64,000 nucleotides of DNA, from positions 1 through 64,000 of the forward strand of contig JAYOEY010000003.1 in assembly GCA_038116945.1 (NCBI GenBank). The letters are read 5' to 3'. This DNA is from JAYOEY01 sp038116945. Lineage in GTDB: Bacteria > Pseudomonadota > Alphaproteobacteria > MPNO01 > UBA2964. Below, one piece after another: positions 34,540 through 43,021 of this stretch. The notes under the pieces are model-generated. The model ran no database searches. It was not told the DNA's origin and saw only the letters and a list, made by a program, of their open reading frames with translations. Both the position numbers and the translations under genes were made by a program. Numbering within the stretch: the stretch's first letter is position 1; every line of letters starts with the position of its first letter.

Positions 34540-35004
34540 TCAATTTTTGCGGGTCCGCCGGGCCGGCGATGTCCTGATGATTTCCACCCGCTCCAGATAC
34601 AGGGCGCGAAGCGACAATCGACCCGCGCGCACCCGTGCCGCCTGCCGGTCATACCTGTCCCTGAAAAAATCGTAGCGGTCCCGGCAGGATCCTGCCGGAT
34701 TGCTGCCGCAACTCCTCTGCAGGAGCTCGAGCCTGGTCTTCGCGTGACGAAGCGTCTCCAGATCGTTCTGCAGATCCGCGATCCGCTTCCGGATTTCGGT
34801 GTCGATGTCGCCCGCCGGCTGCTCCTTCATCTGGCGCAGAAGTTCGTCGGCTCCCGGCATACCCGGGGTCTGAAACAGGTCCTGGACGGGCCCGCCGGGG
34901 CTTGTCTCGTCGGAAAGCGCCTGTCGGTCCGGCGTCGGCAGACATGTCACGGCGAACAGGATCGCCGCAACGATCCAAAGCGGACGACTCAAATCTCCAT
35001 CCAC
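34540..35004 (-). CDS. Exported coiled-coil protein of unknown function
   Basis: The 154-residue protein has a signal peptide or anchor (MDGDLSRPLWIVAAILFAVTCLP). A helical, charged region of about 80 residues follows (TEIRKRIADLQNDLETLRHAKTRLELLQRSCG, shown in part) with CGSNPAGSC forming a possible disulfide. Its ATG at 35004 lies inside the last codons of the dioxygenase gene (16-base overlap), suggesting coupled translation. I do not recognise the family. Confidence 0.65.
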   Translation of the reverse strand: MDGDLSRPLWIVAAILFAVTCLPTPDRQALSDETSPGGPVQDLFQTPGMPGADELLRQMKEQPAGDIDTEIRKRIADLQNDLETLRHAKTRLELLQRSCGSNPAGSCRDRYDFFRDRYDRQAARVRAGRLSLRALYLERVEIIRTSPARRTRKN

Positions 35005-35654
35005 ATGCGCAGCAGGTTGGTCCTCGTCTTCACCAGCCGCTGGATGACGTCGGTATCGGTGGACTCGTCCGCGCTCAACTTGTCGATCGCCACGCGCAAA
35101 TCGTGCAGCAGCTCACGCCGATCAGACCGGCGCACCGCGCTTTGCACCCAGGACACGACCGACAACCGTTCGCCGCGCGTCACCGGCGCCACCCAGTGAA
35201 AAGAGCTGGTGGGATACACAACGGCCTGGCCGGGGGGAAGCTTGAACGTGTTGACGCCGGCGCCGTGATCGACCGTCAGTTCGCCTCCGTCGTAGCTGTC
35301 GGGATCGTTCAGAAATAGGGTAAAGGACACGTCCGCCCGGATTCCGTACATCGTCGACGCATCGACGTGGCTGCCATAGGTCATGCCGTCCCGATATCGG
35401 CTGAGTGTGGGCGGCACAATCCGCACCGGAGCCGCGACGCTCTGAAACAGGGAATTGTGCTGAAGCGCCTCAAGAACGATCTTCCGCACCTCCTCCTGAC
35501 CGGGCGAATCGTTCGACATCTGGAGGTTCTGCTTGATGTTGTGAATGCGCTTCCCGGCCGACCGGGTGCCGTCCTCGTATTCGACGTTTCGGGAAAGGGC
35601 CCGCAACCGCGCGACTTCTTCTTTCGTCAGCAAATCGGGAATACAGGTGAACAT
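34989..35654 (-). CDS. PKHD-type Fe(II)/2-oxoglutarate hydroxylase, YbiX/PiuC-like
   Basis: The 221-residue length matches PKHD-type hydroxylases such as PiuC. The metal triad is visible as HVD in YGSHVDASTMYG (about residues 105-116) and the distal His in TSSFHWVAPVTRGER, where Arg binds 2-oxoglutarate. N-terminal MFTCIPDLLTKEEVARLR. Family members are often iron-regulated. It is divergent from the TctC-type gene to its right, with 189 bases between them. Confidence 0.9.
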   Translation of the reverse strand: MFTCIPDLLTKEEVARLRALSRNVEYEDGTRSAGKRIHNIKQNLQMSNDSPGQEEVRKIVLEALQHNSLFQSVAAPVRIVPPTLSRYRDGMTYGSHVDASTMYGIRADVSFTLFLNDPDSYDGGELTVDHGAGVNTFKLPPGQAVVYPTSSFHWVAPVTRGERLSVVSWVQSAVRRSDRRELLHDLRVAIDKLSADESTDTDVIQRLVKTRTNLLRMWMEI

Positions 35655-35843
35655 CGATTCGATCCGGTCCAGGTTTCTCCAGGCAAGTGTAGCCCCATTG
35701 TGCAAACCCGTGAAGGCAACGGCCGGAGATCGCACGGCGATTCGCGATTCCCCCTGTCGGAAAACGGATATATGCTGTTTTTTCTGCTCACGGCGGCACA
35801 GCACGCAAGAGGCTGGCGGTCGCACATATTTCGGGAGGAATTC
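35655..35843. promoter_or_regulatory. Divergent promoter region
   Basis: This 189-base gap separates the PKHD hydroxylase from the TctC-type gene. A strong GGGAGGAA ribosome site lies at 35833-35840, 3 bases before the latter's ATG. No clear Fur-type palindrome was found. No gene is evident. Confidence 0.4.
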
Positions 35844-37139
35844 ATGAAAATATTCACTGGCATTACAGGCATTGTCGCTTTTGCAGCGCTGGCCTCTTCG
35901 CCTCTTTTGACACAGCCCGCTACAGCCGCGGAGTCGTTCGAGGGCGAGACCATTCGCGTCCTGATCGGTTACGGCGCGGGCGGCGGCTACGACCGGTACG
36001 GTCGGCAGCTCGCCCGCCATATCGGCAAGTATCTGCCGGGCAAACCCAACGTCGTGGCCGTCAACCAGCCCGGCGCCGGCGGTCTCAAGGTGGTCAACAC
36101 CCTGTATAACGTCTCGCCCAAGACCGGTATCGAGTTCGGCACCTTCGCGCGAAGCGCCGCGCTCTATGCGTTTTCGAGCGATCATAAGGCGATCCGCTAC
36201 GATCCGCTGAAACTGGGCTGGCTCGGCACATCGTCGAGCTACAAGGGCGAAGCCTACATGCTGGCGGTCCGCAAGGACGCGGGCGCGAAAACCTTCTCGG
36301 ACCTGCAGAAAACCGGCAAGCTGCTCAACTTCGCGGCAACCGGTCCGGGCTCGGACGGACATGACGTACCGGTCGTGCTGCGTGCGGTCTACAACATCAA
36401 TGCGCAGGTGGTGCGCGGCTATCCCGGCGGCAACACGCTCTATCTTGCCGTCGAACGCGGCGAAATGGATGCCCGCATGGTCGGCTATTCGTCGATGAAG
36501 ACATCGAACCCGGCATGGCTCAGACCGGATTCACCGGTCAACATCCTGATGCAGTTCGCTACCGTAAAGCGGCTGCCGGATTTCCCGGATGTGCCGACCG
36601 CGCGCGAACTGGTCAGAAACGACGAGGACCTGGCGCTGATCAAGATGATGGAAGCGCCGTTCTTCATGGCGCGCCCGTTCGCTGCTCCGCCTGGACTGCC
36701 AAAGGAACGGCTCCAGGCTCTCCGCACAGCCTTCATGGCAGCGCATAATGACGAGAAATACCTGGCAGAAGCGAAGAAACTGAAACTGCTGGTCAGCGCG
36801 GCCAGCGGCGAGGAGGTGGAACAGCTCGTCCAGGACCTGGCAAAGACGCCGAAGCACCTGTTCAAGCGCTACGCCGATATCCTCAAGAATCCCAAATCGA
36901 AGCTGCGCGAGGTCAACTGGATCAAGATTTCGGGCGTCGTCACCAAGACCGGCAAGCGCGGCCGCTTCTCGTTCAAGGCCGAGGACAAGGAACACAAGGC
37001 CCGCATGCGGGGCAGCTACACCAAGGTCAAGGTGGACGGCAAGGACGCAAAGTCCAAGGATATCAAGGTGGGCATGACCTGCAACATCTGGTGGGAAGGG
37101 CCGAAATCCACGCCGGGCCGGGTGGAATGCGCCAAATAG
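35844..37139 (+). CDS. TctC/Bug-type binding protein with an extra C-terminal domain
   Basis: The 431-residue protein has a signal peptide (cleaved near residue 28, ATAAES) and the family motif IRVLIGYGAGGGYDRYGRQLARH with VVAVNQPGAGGLKVVN. The usual family length is about 320. Here about 85 residues continue after LAKTPKHLFKRYADIL, containing ISGVVTKTGKRGRFSFKAEDK and TCNIWWEGPKSTPGRVECAK, an OB-like beta pattern I do not recognise. No TctA/B genes are adjacent. The rightward gene has its own terminator. Confidence 0.85.
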   Translation: MKIFTGITGIVAFAALASSPLLTQPATAAESFEGETIRVLIGYGAGGGYDRYGRQLARHIGKYLPGKPNVVAVNQPGAGGLKVVNTLYNVSPKTGIEFGTFARSAALYAFSSDHKAIRYDPLKLGWLGTSSSYKGEAYMLAVRKDAGAKTFSDLQKTGKLLNFAATGPGSDGHDVPVVLRAVYNINAQVVRGYPGGNTLYLAVERGEMDARMVGYSSMKTSNPAWLRPDSPVNILMQFATVKRLPDFPDVPTARELVRNDEDLALIKMMEAPFFMARPFAAPPGLPKERLQALRTAFMAAHNDEKYLAEAKKLKLLVSAASGEEVEQLVQDLAKTPKHLFKRYADILKNPKSKLREVNWIKISGVVTKTGKRGRFSFKAEDKEHKARMRGSYTKVKVDGKDAKSKDIKVGMTCNIWWEGPKSTPGRVECAK

Positions 37140-37167
37140 CCTGACCGGCCGAGCCAAACATCTTGGA

Positions 37168-37198
37168 GGGCGGCGCGAAAGCGCCGCTCTTCTTTTTT
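37168..37198 (+). terminator. Rho-independent terminator after the TctC-type gene
   Basis: The stem GCGGCGC (37170-37176) with GCGCCGC (37181-37187) has a GAAA loop and is followed by TCTTCTTTTTT, a good T-tract on the plus strand, about 30 bases after the stop codon. Confidence 0.85.
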
Positions 37199-37218
37199 AA
37201 CTATATCGTTCAAGAGTC

Positions 37219-37246
37219 TTGCCGGATCGGACTCGATGCTTATTCT
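37219..37246 (+). promoter_or_regulatory. Candidate sigma-70-type promoter for the OmpA-like gene
   Basis: TTGCCG at 37219-37224 and TATTCT at 37241-37246 are separated by 16 bases, downstream of a terminator and about 90 bases before the gene. The match is moderate; transcription start unknown. Confidence 0.4.
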
Positions 37247-37336
37247 AGGGCGCGGTCTCGGGGGGAGGTCACCGCCTGATGGCGGCGAGACCGAATATCC
37301 ACTCTCGTAATGATGCCACCCAACAACTCAGAGAAG

Positions 37337-38185
37337 ATGATGAACACATTCACGAAATTTGCGGCGGTTGCACTGACCGCCGGCTTCGCCGCCGCCTGTA
37401 GCGGCACCGGCCCCGTCTCCCAGATGAAAGTCAAAGGCGGCGCCTTCGAAACCGGTCTGCGCGACGGATACGTCAAACTCGCCGATTCGGAGTACGACCA
37501 GACCGACTGGAATTCGGGCGACGACTATGTCGAACGCGCGAAGGCCGCGGCCATGGGCAAGCCCACCGCGCCGGTCGAGACCCATATGCACAAGCTGGTT
37601 GCGCCGCACAAGGCACAGCTCGAAAAGGCGCGCGCCGATCTCGTCGCAGCCCTGAAGGCTACCGCGACCAAGAAAGCGCCCTCGGACGCCGCCACCGCGC
37701 AGGTGATGTTCGACTGCTGGGTCGAACAGGCGGAAGAAAACATTCAGCCGCCCGATATCGCCGCCTGCCGCAAGGGCTACATGGACGCGATGAAGAAGGT
37801 CCAGGCCGCTCTCGGCGGGAAGAAGAAGGCTGCTCCCCAGCGTCGCGCCCGCAAGCCGCAGACCTTCAAGTACGTCGTCTATTTCGACTTCAACAGCTCG
37901 AAGCTGAACAAGGCCGGCAAGGCGGCAGTCGACTTCCTGAACGGCGAACTCAAGAAGGGCGCCAAGGTGTCGATCGACGCATTCGCCGATCGCGCCGGTT
38001 CGGTGGAGTACAACTACATCCTCGCGACCAAGCGCGCCAAGACCGTTTCGGCGGCCATCGACGGCAGCAAGGTCAAGGGCGACATCAACGTAGTCGTCTC
38101 CGGCGAAGAACGCCCGGCCGTCGCCACCAAGGACGGCGCCCGTCAGGCGCTCAACCGTCGGGTTGAGGTTTCCGTTACCCAGTAA
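37337..38185 (+). CDS. OmpA-family lipoprotein
   Basis: The 282-residue protein has an N-terminal signal with a lipobox-like GFAAACS (Cys about residue 22), suggesting an outer-membrane lipoprotein. A central helical, Lys/Ala-rich part follows. The C-terminal domain has the OmpA peptidoglycan-binding pattern, YVVYFDFNSSKLNKAGKAAV, FADRAGSVEYNYILATKRA and NRRVEVSVTQ. The usual catalytic-looking D...R pair that binds DAP is FADRAGS (Asp, Arg). A second ATG lies at 37340. Probably anchors the envelope. Confidence 0.85.
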   Translation: MMNTFTKFAAVALTAGFAAACSGTGPVSQMKVKGGAFETGLRDGYVKLADSEYDQTDWNSGDDYVERAKAAAMGKPTAPVETHMHKLVAPHKAQLEKARADLVAALKATATKKAPSDAATAQVMFDCWVEQAEENIQPPDIAACRKGYMDAMKKVQAALGGKKKAAPQRRARKPQTFKYVVYFDFNSSKLNKAGKAAVDFLNGELKKGAKVSIDAFADRAGSVEYNYILATKRAKTVSAAIDGSKVKGDINVVVSGEERPAVATKDGARQALNRRVEVSVTQ

Positions 38186-38207
38186 CGGCGATCCGACCGG
38201 AAACGGA

Positions 38208-38240
38208 AACGGCGGCTCCTGCCCGGGAGCCGCCGTTTTT
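38208..38240 (+). terminator. Rho-independent terminator after the OmpA-like gene
   Basis: A 12-bp perfect stem (AACGGCGGCTCC at 38208-38219 with its complement at 38226-38237) closes a six-base loop and runs into TTTTT. It also overlaps the 3' end of the convergent mandelate-racemase-like gene. Confidence 0.92.
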
Positions 38241-39349
38241 CATTTGAGCCGATAGCGCCCGATCATGTCTTCGTCGATTTCGATGCCGAGCCCCGGACCG
38301 CCGGGAATCCTGAAGATGCCGTCCCTGGGGATCGCCCAGTCGCCCATCGGGCTTCCGGCGAGATCGGCATAGTAATATTCGCAGATCGTGTCCTGCTTCA
38401 TGGCCGCCGCAATGTGCAGCGTCGCGATCAGGCCGGGACCGTAGACCGGCGAATGCGGGGCGAAGGAGACGCCGGCTTCGTCGGCGATCTTCACCGCCTT
38501 CATCATTTCACAGATGCCGCCGAACTTGGAAACGTCGGGCTGGATGAAGTCGACCGCGGCTGCGTCGATCATGCAGCCGAATTCCTGAACGGTGCCCAGA
38601 TTTTCCCCGGCCGCAACGGCGATGCCGGTTTCCGCGCGGACGCGCGCCATGGTCTTGAAATCGTCGGTCGGATAGACCGGCTCCTCCAGCCACGCCAGGC
38701 CGAACGGAACCAGCGCACGGGCCATCGTCATCACCTCGTCCGGCAGCCATGCGCAGTTGGTATCCAGCGTCAGGTCGACGCCATCGCCCACCGCTTCCCT
38801 GGCCTGTGCGACCGACTCCACGACGAGGTCATTTCGTTCATGGAGCTTGATCATCGAATAGCCGCGTTCGAGGGCGGACCGGCACAGCCTCACGACATGC
38901 TCGGGCTCGCCGGTGCGGATCAGGCTCGCATAGGCCGGCAGGGTGCTGCGCGACCCGTCGCCGCCCAGCAGCCGCCAGATCGGCACGCCCTGCGCCTTGC
39001 CGTGTATATCCCACAGTGCGATATCGAGACCGGACAGCGCGTGCCGCACCGGTCCCTTGCCTGACATTCCCTGGGTTCGCCGGAACAGGCCGGTCATGGC
39101 CGCCGGAATGTCATCGATGTCGAGCCCGGTCGCCAGCGGTTTCACCACCAGCTCGCAGGCCGCCTGCATGATCGCGTGGGAGCCGAACGCGAAAACCTCG
39201 CCCCACCCGGTAATGCCGGCATCCGTCCCGACCTTCAGATAAACCGCATCCATCAGCTCCCGCACCTTGCCGTCGCCGGACGCCGTCCGGGGCGCGTCGT
39301 GCGTATAGGGAATGCCGATGGTGATCGGCTCGATTGAGGTTATTTTCAT
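38240..39349 (-). CDS. Mandelate racemase/muconate lactonizing enzyme family member
   Basis: The 369-residue enolase-superfamily protein has the metal ligands in TLDTNCAWL (Asp, about residue 194), LAWLEEPVYP (Glu) and AAGENLGT (Glu). MIKLHE near residue 165 provides a Lys/His pair and FIQPDVSKFGG and FAPHSPVYGPG follow in order. Reactions in the family include racemisation, lactonisation or acid-sugar dehydration. The ligand pattern is complete, but specificity cannot be told. It is followed upstream by the tRNA gene and its terminator. Confidence 0.88.
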   Translation of the reverse strand: MKITSIEPITIGIPYTHDAPRTASGDGKVRELMDAVYLKVGTDAGITGWGEVFAFGSHAIMQAACELVVKPLATGLDIDDIPAAMTGLFRRTQGMSGKGPVRHALSGLDIALWDIHGKAQGVPIWRLLGGDGSRSTLPAYASLIRTGEPEHVVRLCRSALERGYSMIKLHERNDLVVESVAQAREAVGDGVDLTLDTNCAWLPDEVMTMARALVPFGLAWLEEPVYPTDDFKTMARVRAETGIAVAAGENLGTVQEFGCMIDAAAVDFIQPDVSKFGGICEMMKAVKIADEAGVSFAPHSPVYGPGLIATLHIAAAMKQDTICEYYYADLAGSPMGDWAIPRDGIFRIPGGPGLGIEIDEDMIGRYRLK

Positions 39350-39398
39350 TGGGACCTGTCCCTCGCGAATAACGGATACGGGAGATCGTGCACCAATG

Positions 39399-39432
39399 AA
39401 AAGACCCGGTAAATCGTCGATCTACCGGGTCT
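39399..39432 (-). terminator. Terminator of the mnmA-tRNA transcript
   Basis: A 10-bp stem (AGACCCGGTA at 39402-39411 with TACCGGGTCT at 39423-39432) is followed, on the minus strand, by TTTC. It lies just after the tRNA 3' end and is in the correct orientation. Confidence 0.8.
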
Positions 39433-39438
39433 CGAAAC

Positions 39439-39515
39439 TGGTAGCGGAGGAGGGACTCGAACCCCCGACACGCGGATTATGATTCCGCTGCTCTAACCAG
39501 CTGAGCTACTCCGCC
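39439..39515 (-). tRNA. tRNA-Met (anticodon CAT)
   Basis: A 77-base cloverleaf with encoded CCA: acceptor GGCGGAG/CTCCGCT (one G-U), D-arm GCTCAGCTGGTTAGAGC, anticodon stem GCGGA/TCCGC with loop ATCATAA (CAT), T-arm GGGGGTTCGAGTCCCTC. The base pattern matches elongator tRNA-Met of alphaproteobacteria rather than the tRNA-Ile2 with lysidine, and the first pair is G-U. It lies directly after mnmA and is probably on its transcript. Confidence 0.95.
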
Positions 39516-39582
39516 CCAAATAAACGCAAGGCAATGGTTGCGAGCGAGCCGTATAGGGCGAGCACGGCCCCGAAGTCAAGCA

Positions 39583-40746
39583 TTACGCGGCCTTTTCACC
39601 GGATTTTCCGGTCTCGTTCCTTCGGGCAATCCAGCCCCCGCCAAGCACCCTGTCGCCGTCATACATGACGCAGGCCTGTCCGGGCGCGACGCCATGTTCC
39701 GGTGCGGCGAGGGTCACTGTGGCGCCGCCGTCGCCGTCGAGCGCCACCATCGCCGCCACAGGCGGACGCATCGAGCGTACCTTGACCTCGCAGTCGAACG
39801 ACGATCCGGCCGCGTGTTCCGGGCCGAGCCAGTTCACGCCGGAAACAGCGATCGTCGCGGTCGCGAGCGCATCGCGCGGCCCGACCACGATACGGCGGGT
39901 CTCCGGCTCGATCCGGATCACGTAGAGCGGGTCCATCGACTGTTCGATCCCGAGCCCGCGTCGCTGCCCCACCGTGAAATCGATGACGCCCCCGTGCGCG
40001 CCGATCACGCTGCCTGACAGATCGACGATGTCGCCCGGCTCGGCCGCGTCGGGGCGGATTTTTCGCACCACGTCAGCGTAGCGGCCACCCGGCACGAAGC
40101 AGATATCCTGGCTGTCGGGCTTGGCGGCGACCGGAAGGTCGTAGCGGCCCGCGAGGTCCCTTGTCTGGTCCTTCGTCAGACCGCCAAGCGGAAAGCGCAG
40201 GTAGCCGAGCTGTTCGCGCGTCGTCGCGAACAGGAAATAGCTCTGATCCTTGGCGTCGTCGGCCGCGCGGTGCAGTTCGGGTCCCTCGGGGCCATTGACG
40301 CGGCGGATATAGTGGCCGGTCGCCAGCGCGTCCGCGCCAAGGTCCTTCGCGGTGTCCAGCAGGTCGCGAAACTTGACCGTCTGGTTGCACATCACGCAGG
40401 GGACCGGCGTTTCGCCCCGGACGTAAGCGTCGGCGAACCGGTCGATGACATCCTGCCGGAACCGGCTTTCGTAATTCAGAACATAGTGCGGAATGCCGAT
40501 ACGCTGCGCCACGCGGCCTGCATCGGCGATATCCTGGCCGGCGCAGCAGGCGCCCTTGCGTTCGATCGCCGCGCCGTGATCGTAAAGCTGCAGCGTCACG
40601 CCGACGACATCGTAGCCGCGTTCGGCCAGCAGCGCCGCGGTGACGGAAGAATCGACGCCGCCCGACATCGCAACCACGATCCGGGCCTTACCGGACGGCA
40701 GATCGATATCGGCATCGCTGACAGGGTTGTGTGTCTCGGCGGTCAT
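39583..40746 (-). CDS. mnmA: tRNA-specific 2-thiouridylase MnmA
   Basis: The 387-residue enzyme has the ATP-pyrophosphatase loop VAMSGGVDSSVTAALL (about 24-39), the catalytic Cys in PVPCVMCNQTVKF (about 115) and the persulfide-acceptor Cys in DSQDICFVPGG (about 212). It thiolates uridine 34 of Lys, Glu and Gln tRNAs using sulfur relayed from a cysteine desulfurase. Full length; its stop lies 67 bases before the tRNA-Met gene. Confidence 0.96.
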   Translation of the reverse strand: MTAETHNPVSDADIDLPSGKARIVVAMSGGVDSSVTAALLAERGYDVVGVTLQLYDHGAAIERKGACCAGQDIADAGRVAQRIGIPHYVLNYESRFRQDVIDRFADAYVRGETPVPCVMCNQTVKFRDLLDTAKDLGADALATGHYIRRVNGPEGPELHRAADDAKDQSYFLFATTREQLGYLRFPLGGLTKDQTRDLAGRYDLPVAAKPDSQDICFVPGGRYADVVRKIRPDAAEPGDIVDLSGSVIGAHGGVIDFTVGQRRGLGIEQSMDPLYVIRIEPETRRIVVGPRDALATATIAVSGVNWLGPEHAAGSSFDCEVKVRSMRPPVAAMVALDGDGGATVTLAAPEHGVAPGQACVMYDGDRVLGGGWIARRNETGKSGEKAA

Positions 40747-40837
40747 GGCGCGGACTATAGGACGATCAGCCGGAAATCTGTAGCGCTATGCGTCCTCCGC
40801 CGGAAAACCGCCGGCTGCCGCCTCAAACCACTCGAAC

Positions 40838-40906
40838 GAAATAAAATTATAAAAAATTATCATTTTTTCACTTTTCATTACGTTTTGATCGGTATATTCA
40901 TTCCAT
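40838..40906 (+). promoter_or_regulatory. AT-rich promoter region for the helix-turn-helix gene
   Basis: The sequence AATAAAATTATAAAAAATTA, followed by CATTTTTTCACTTTTCATTA and CGTTTTGATCGGTATATTC, is strongly AT-rich in a GC-rich setting. It probably contains the promoter for the gene at 40962 and possibly for mnmA (divergent). No specific operator is recognised. Confidence 0.5.
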
Positions 40907-40961
40907 TATGAACCGGGGCGATGACGCACTTCGAACCGATAATTCAAACGAAGGACAGGAC

Positions 40962-41186
40962 ATGACCGACACACAGACCGAAGCGACCCGAATCCTGGCG
41001 ACGCTGGACAGGTATCGGGGGCTTTCCGCCCACGAAATCGGGCGCGAAATCGGCGAAGCGCCCGATGACATCGAAACGCAGCTGAATGCGCTCGCCAGCC
41101 TCGGGCTGGTGATTGCCCAGTCCCACTGGAACGGCTCGCCGGAACCGGCCTACACGCTCAGCGAAAACGGCAAGGCGTTCGCCTGA
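40962..41186 (+). CDS. Small winged-helix/helix-turn-helix protein
   Basis: The 74-residue protein has helices EATRILATLDRY, GLSAHEIGREIG and DDIETQLNALASLGLVIAQ followed by a beta-wing-like NGSPEPAYTLSENGKAFA, consistent with a minimal MarR/ArsR-type wHTH. The ATG at 40962 is preceded by AAGGACAGGAC. No effector domain is present. It could regulate mnmA or a neighbouring gene. Confidence 0.7.
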   Translation: MTDTQTEATRILATLDRYRGLSAHEIGREIGEAPDDIETQLNALASLGLVIAQSHWNGSPEPAYTLSENGKAFA

Positions 41187-41303
41187 GCGCCCCGAAACAC
41201 AGGCGGCAATGACGGCGGCATTGAAAACGGAGGCCGCCCCGGATAGTACCCGTACCCGAACGTGCCCTTAACCAGTCAGGGCCGCAGGAAGAGGTTAGTC
41301 CGG

Positions 41304-41543
41304 ATGAACAGTTACCTTCGCCCCTCTCAAGCCGACCTTGCCGCGCTTCCCGCGCCGATTCAGGCCTATATATTCATGCTCGAACAGCAGCTCGCGGAGT
41401 TGCAGGGGGCCCTGGGAGAGAGCCAGGCCGCGCTCAATCGAATTCGCGATACGGCGACGCAGATCCTCGGTCCGGCCGACGCAGCCGGACCGCAGCCCGA
41501 TGGCGGGCCGCCGGACGATCCCCCCCTGCTTTACGAACTTTGA
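41304..41543 (+). CDS. Small helical protein of unknown function
   Basis: The 79-residue protein has a coiled-coil segment FMLEQQLAELQGALGESQAALNRI (in part) followed by a Pro/Gly/Asp-rich tail ending PPLLYEL. The ATG at 41304 follows GGAAGAGG. It is convergent with the zinc-ribbon protein gene, 9 bases apart. Family not recognised. Confidence 0.55.
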   Translation: MNSYLRPSQADLAALPAPIQAYIFMLEQQLAELQGALGESQAALNRIRDTATQILGPADAAGPQPDGGPPDDPPLLYEL

Positions 41544-41552
41544 GCCCGCGCG

Positions 41553-42338
41553 CTATTTCGCGGGCCCGGCCCGAAACTGATCGATGTTATTGCGATGCGC
41601 CTGGTATTCGGGCCGTCCCAGCGCCAGTTCCGCCGCGTAGGCATCCCGGAAACGCTTGATCGTAAGCTGCACTGTCGCCTCGTCTCCCGCCTTGCGGGCG
41701 ATTGCGTGTTCAAGCATCAGCGCCAGAAGATGGTCGGGCGCCCCGTCCCTTAGCGCCGCGATATGCCGTTCGCCCGACTCCCGGTCGCCGGCGACCTCGT
41801 GAATCAGGCCTAGATGATAGTGCGCATCCCTGTCGAGGTTCTGGAGGTTCGCGTAGGCCTGAACCGCCATGGGTACGAACCGGATCGCCTCCTCCCGACG
41901 TCCCTGTTCGCTCTCCCGCATGATGCGGTTGAAAAGCCGGTCGGCGGCATCGCGCGGGGTCATACGGGAAAGATCGGGCGGGGCGCCGCCAGGACGGCCG
42001 GCGATCGCCCCCTCCCCCAGCGGCGATGCTAGCTGCGGAAGTGAAGGGGTCATGGGCCCGGGTCCGGGAATTGCCGGCTGGCGTTGCCCGGTCTGCGTTG
42101 CAAGGACGAACACGCCACCGGCAATAACAAGAGCAATCACGCCCAGCCCGGCCAACGCGCGCCGGGACAGTCCCGTCGCGGACGGCCCTGACCGCGCTCG
42201 GCCGTCGCCAAGCGGAGCGCCGCAGGCATGACAGAAAGCCGCGCCCTCGATGCTGTCGGTACCGCACGCCGGACACGCCGCCACGGGTCCGTCCTTCTGC
42301 CTGCCGCCTGCCGTTCGCCGCGCGCGCCTTGCATTCAT
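41553..42338 (-). CDS. Zinc-ribbon membrane protein with TPR-like C-terminal region
   Basis: The 261-residue protein has an N-terminal zinc ribbon CPACGTDSIEGAAFCHACGA (two CxxC) in a cytoplasmic region. One TM helix (LAGLGVIALVIAGGVFVLA) follows, then a Pro/Gly linker and a helical domain with TPR-like repeats (YANLQNLDRDAHYHLGLIHEVAG). The ribosome site GGGGGCAGG precedes the ATG at 42338. The layout resembles small redox or stress-sensing membrane proteins, but the role is not established. Confidence 0.75.
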   Translation of the reverse strand: MNARRARRTAGGRQKDGPVAACPACGTDSIEGAAFCHACGAPLGDGRARSGPSATGLSRRALAGLGVIALVIAGGVFVLATQTGQRQPAIPGPGPMTPSLPQLASPLGEGAIAGRPGGAPPDLSRMTPRDAADRLFNRIMRESEQGRREEAIRFVPMAVQAYANLQNLDRDAHYHLGLIHEVAGDRESGERHIAALRDGAPDHLLALMLEHAIARKAGDEATVQLTIKRFRDAYAAELALGRPEYQAHRNNIDQFRAGPAK

Positions 42339-42457
42339 GTTCTGCCTGCCCCCTGTCCCTGGATTGAGGAAATAGTTTTTTACCGAACCGATAATAGCCG
42401 ATAATGGGGCGCGACCGATAAGGATCGGTGTCACAATTCCATTAATCGGGTCGGAGG

Positions 42458-43021
42458 ATGGGGTCAAAACCGGCATTCCTGCACCGCTTAGCCGCGATCG
42501 CGGCGGTTCTGTGCCTGGCGGCTCCCGCTGCGGGGCAAAGCCGGGGCCGCATGCAGCCGCTCGACGTTCCGTTCGTCACGACCCCTGCGGCGGCGGTAAC
42601 CGCGATGCTGCGGCTCGCAGGAACGGGGCCCACGGACACCGTCATGGATCCCGGCGCGGGCGACGGCCGGATCGTGATCGCGGCAGTGCGCAATTTCGGC
42701 GCTGCACGGGGCATCGGCATCGATCTCGACCCGAAACGCGTCGCGGAAGCCAAAGTCGCAGCCCACCGTGCGGGTGTCGGCGACCGGACTGTCTTTCGTC
42801 AGGGAGATGCATTCAAGACCGACTTCCGTGAGGTGACGGTGCTCGCACTGTTCATGTCGCCCAGGATCAACCGGGAGCTGGAACCGCGCATCCGCGCCCA
42901 GATGAAACCCGGCTCGCGGGTCGTCTCCTACCGGTTTCCGATCGGCAGCTGGAAACCGGAGAAGACCGTTACCGTCGGGGGTCAGCCGGTATTTCTGTGG
43001 ATCGTTCCGCCTCGTCCGTGA
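42458..43021 (+). CDS. SAM-dependent methyltransferase with an export signal
   Basis: The 187-residue protein begins MGSKPAFLHRLAAIAAVLCLAAPAAGQ, a clear signal peptide. It is followed by a class I methyltransferase fold: VMDPGAGDGRIVIAAVR (motif I, about residue 62) and GIGIDLDPKRVAEA (motif II). It would act in the periplasm unless the signal acts as an anchor. The GGAGG before the ATG is very close to the start. The end abuts the ferredoxin gene (convergent). Confidence 0.8.
   Translation: MGSKPAFLHRLAAIAAVLCLAAPAAGQSRGRMQPLDVPFVTTPAAAVTAMLRLAGTGPTDTVMDPGAGDGRIVIAAVRNFGAARGIGIDLDPKRVAEAKVAAHRAGVGDRTVFRQGDAFKTDFREVTVLALFMSPRINRELEPRIRAQMKPGSRVVSYRFPIGSWKPEKTVTVGGQPVFLWIVPPRP

Noticed and set aside
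39439..39515. tRNA-Ile2 (CAT read as AUA after lysidine)
   Set aside because: The acceptor and anticodon-arm pattern matches the elongator tRNA-Met of the clade; confidence is high but not absolute.
41304..41543. Fragment of an IS66-type transposase accessory protein
   Set aside because: The short coiled-coil similarity is too weak, and no other IS66 part or inverted repeat lies nearby.
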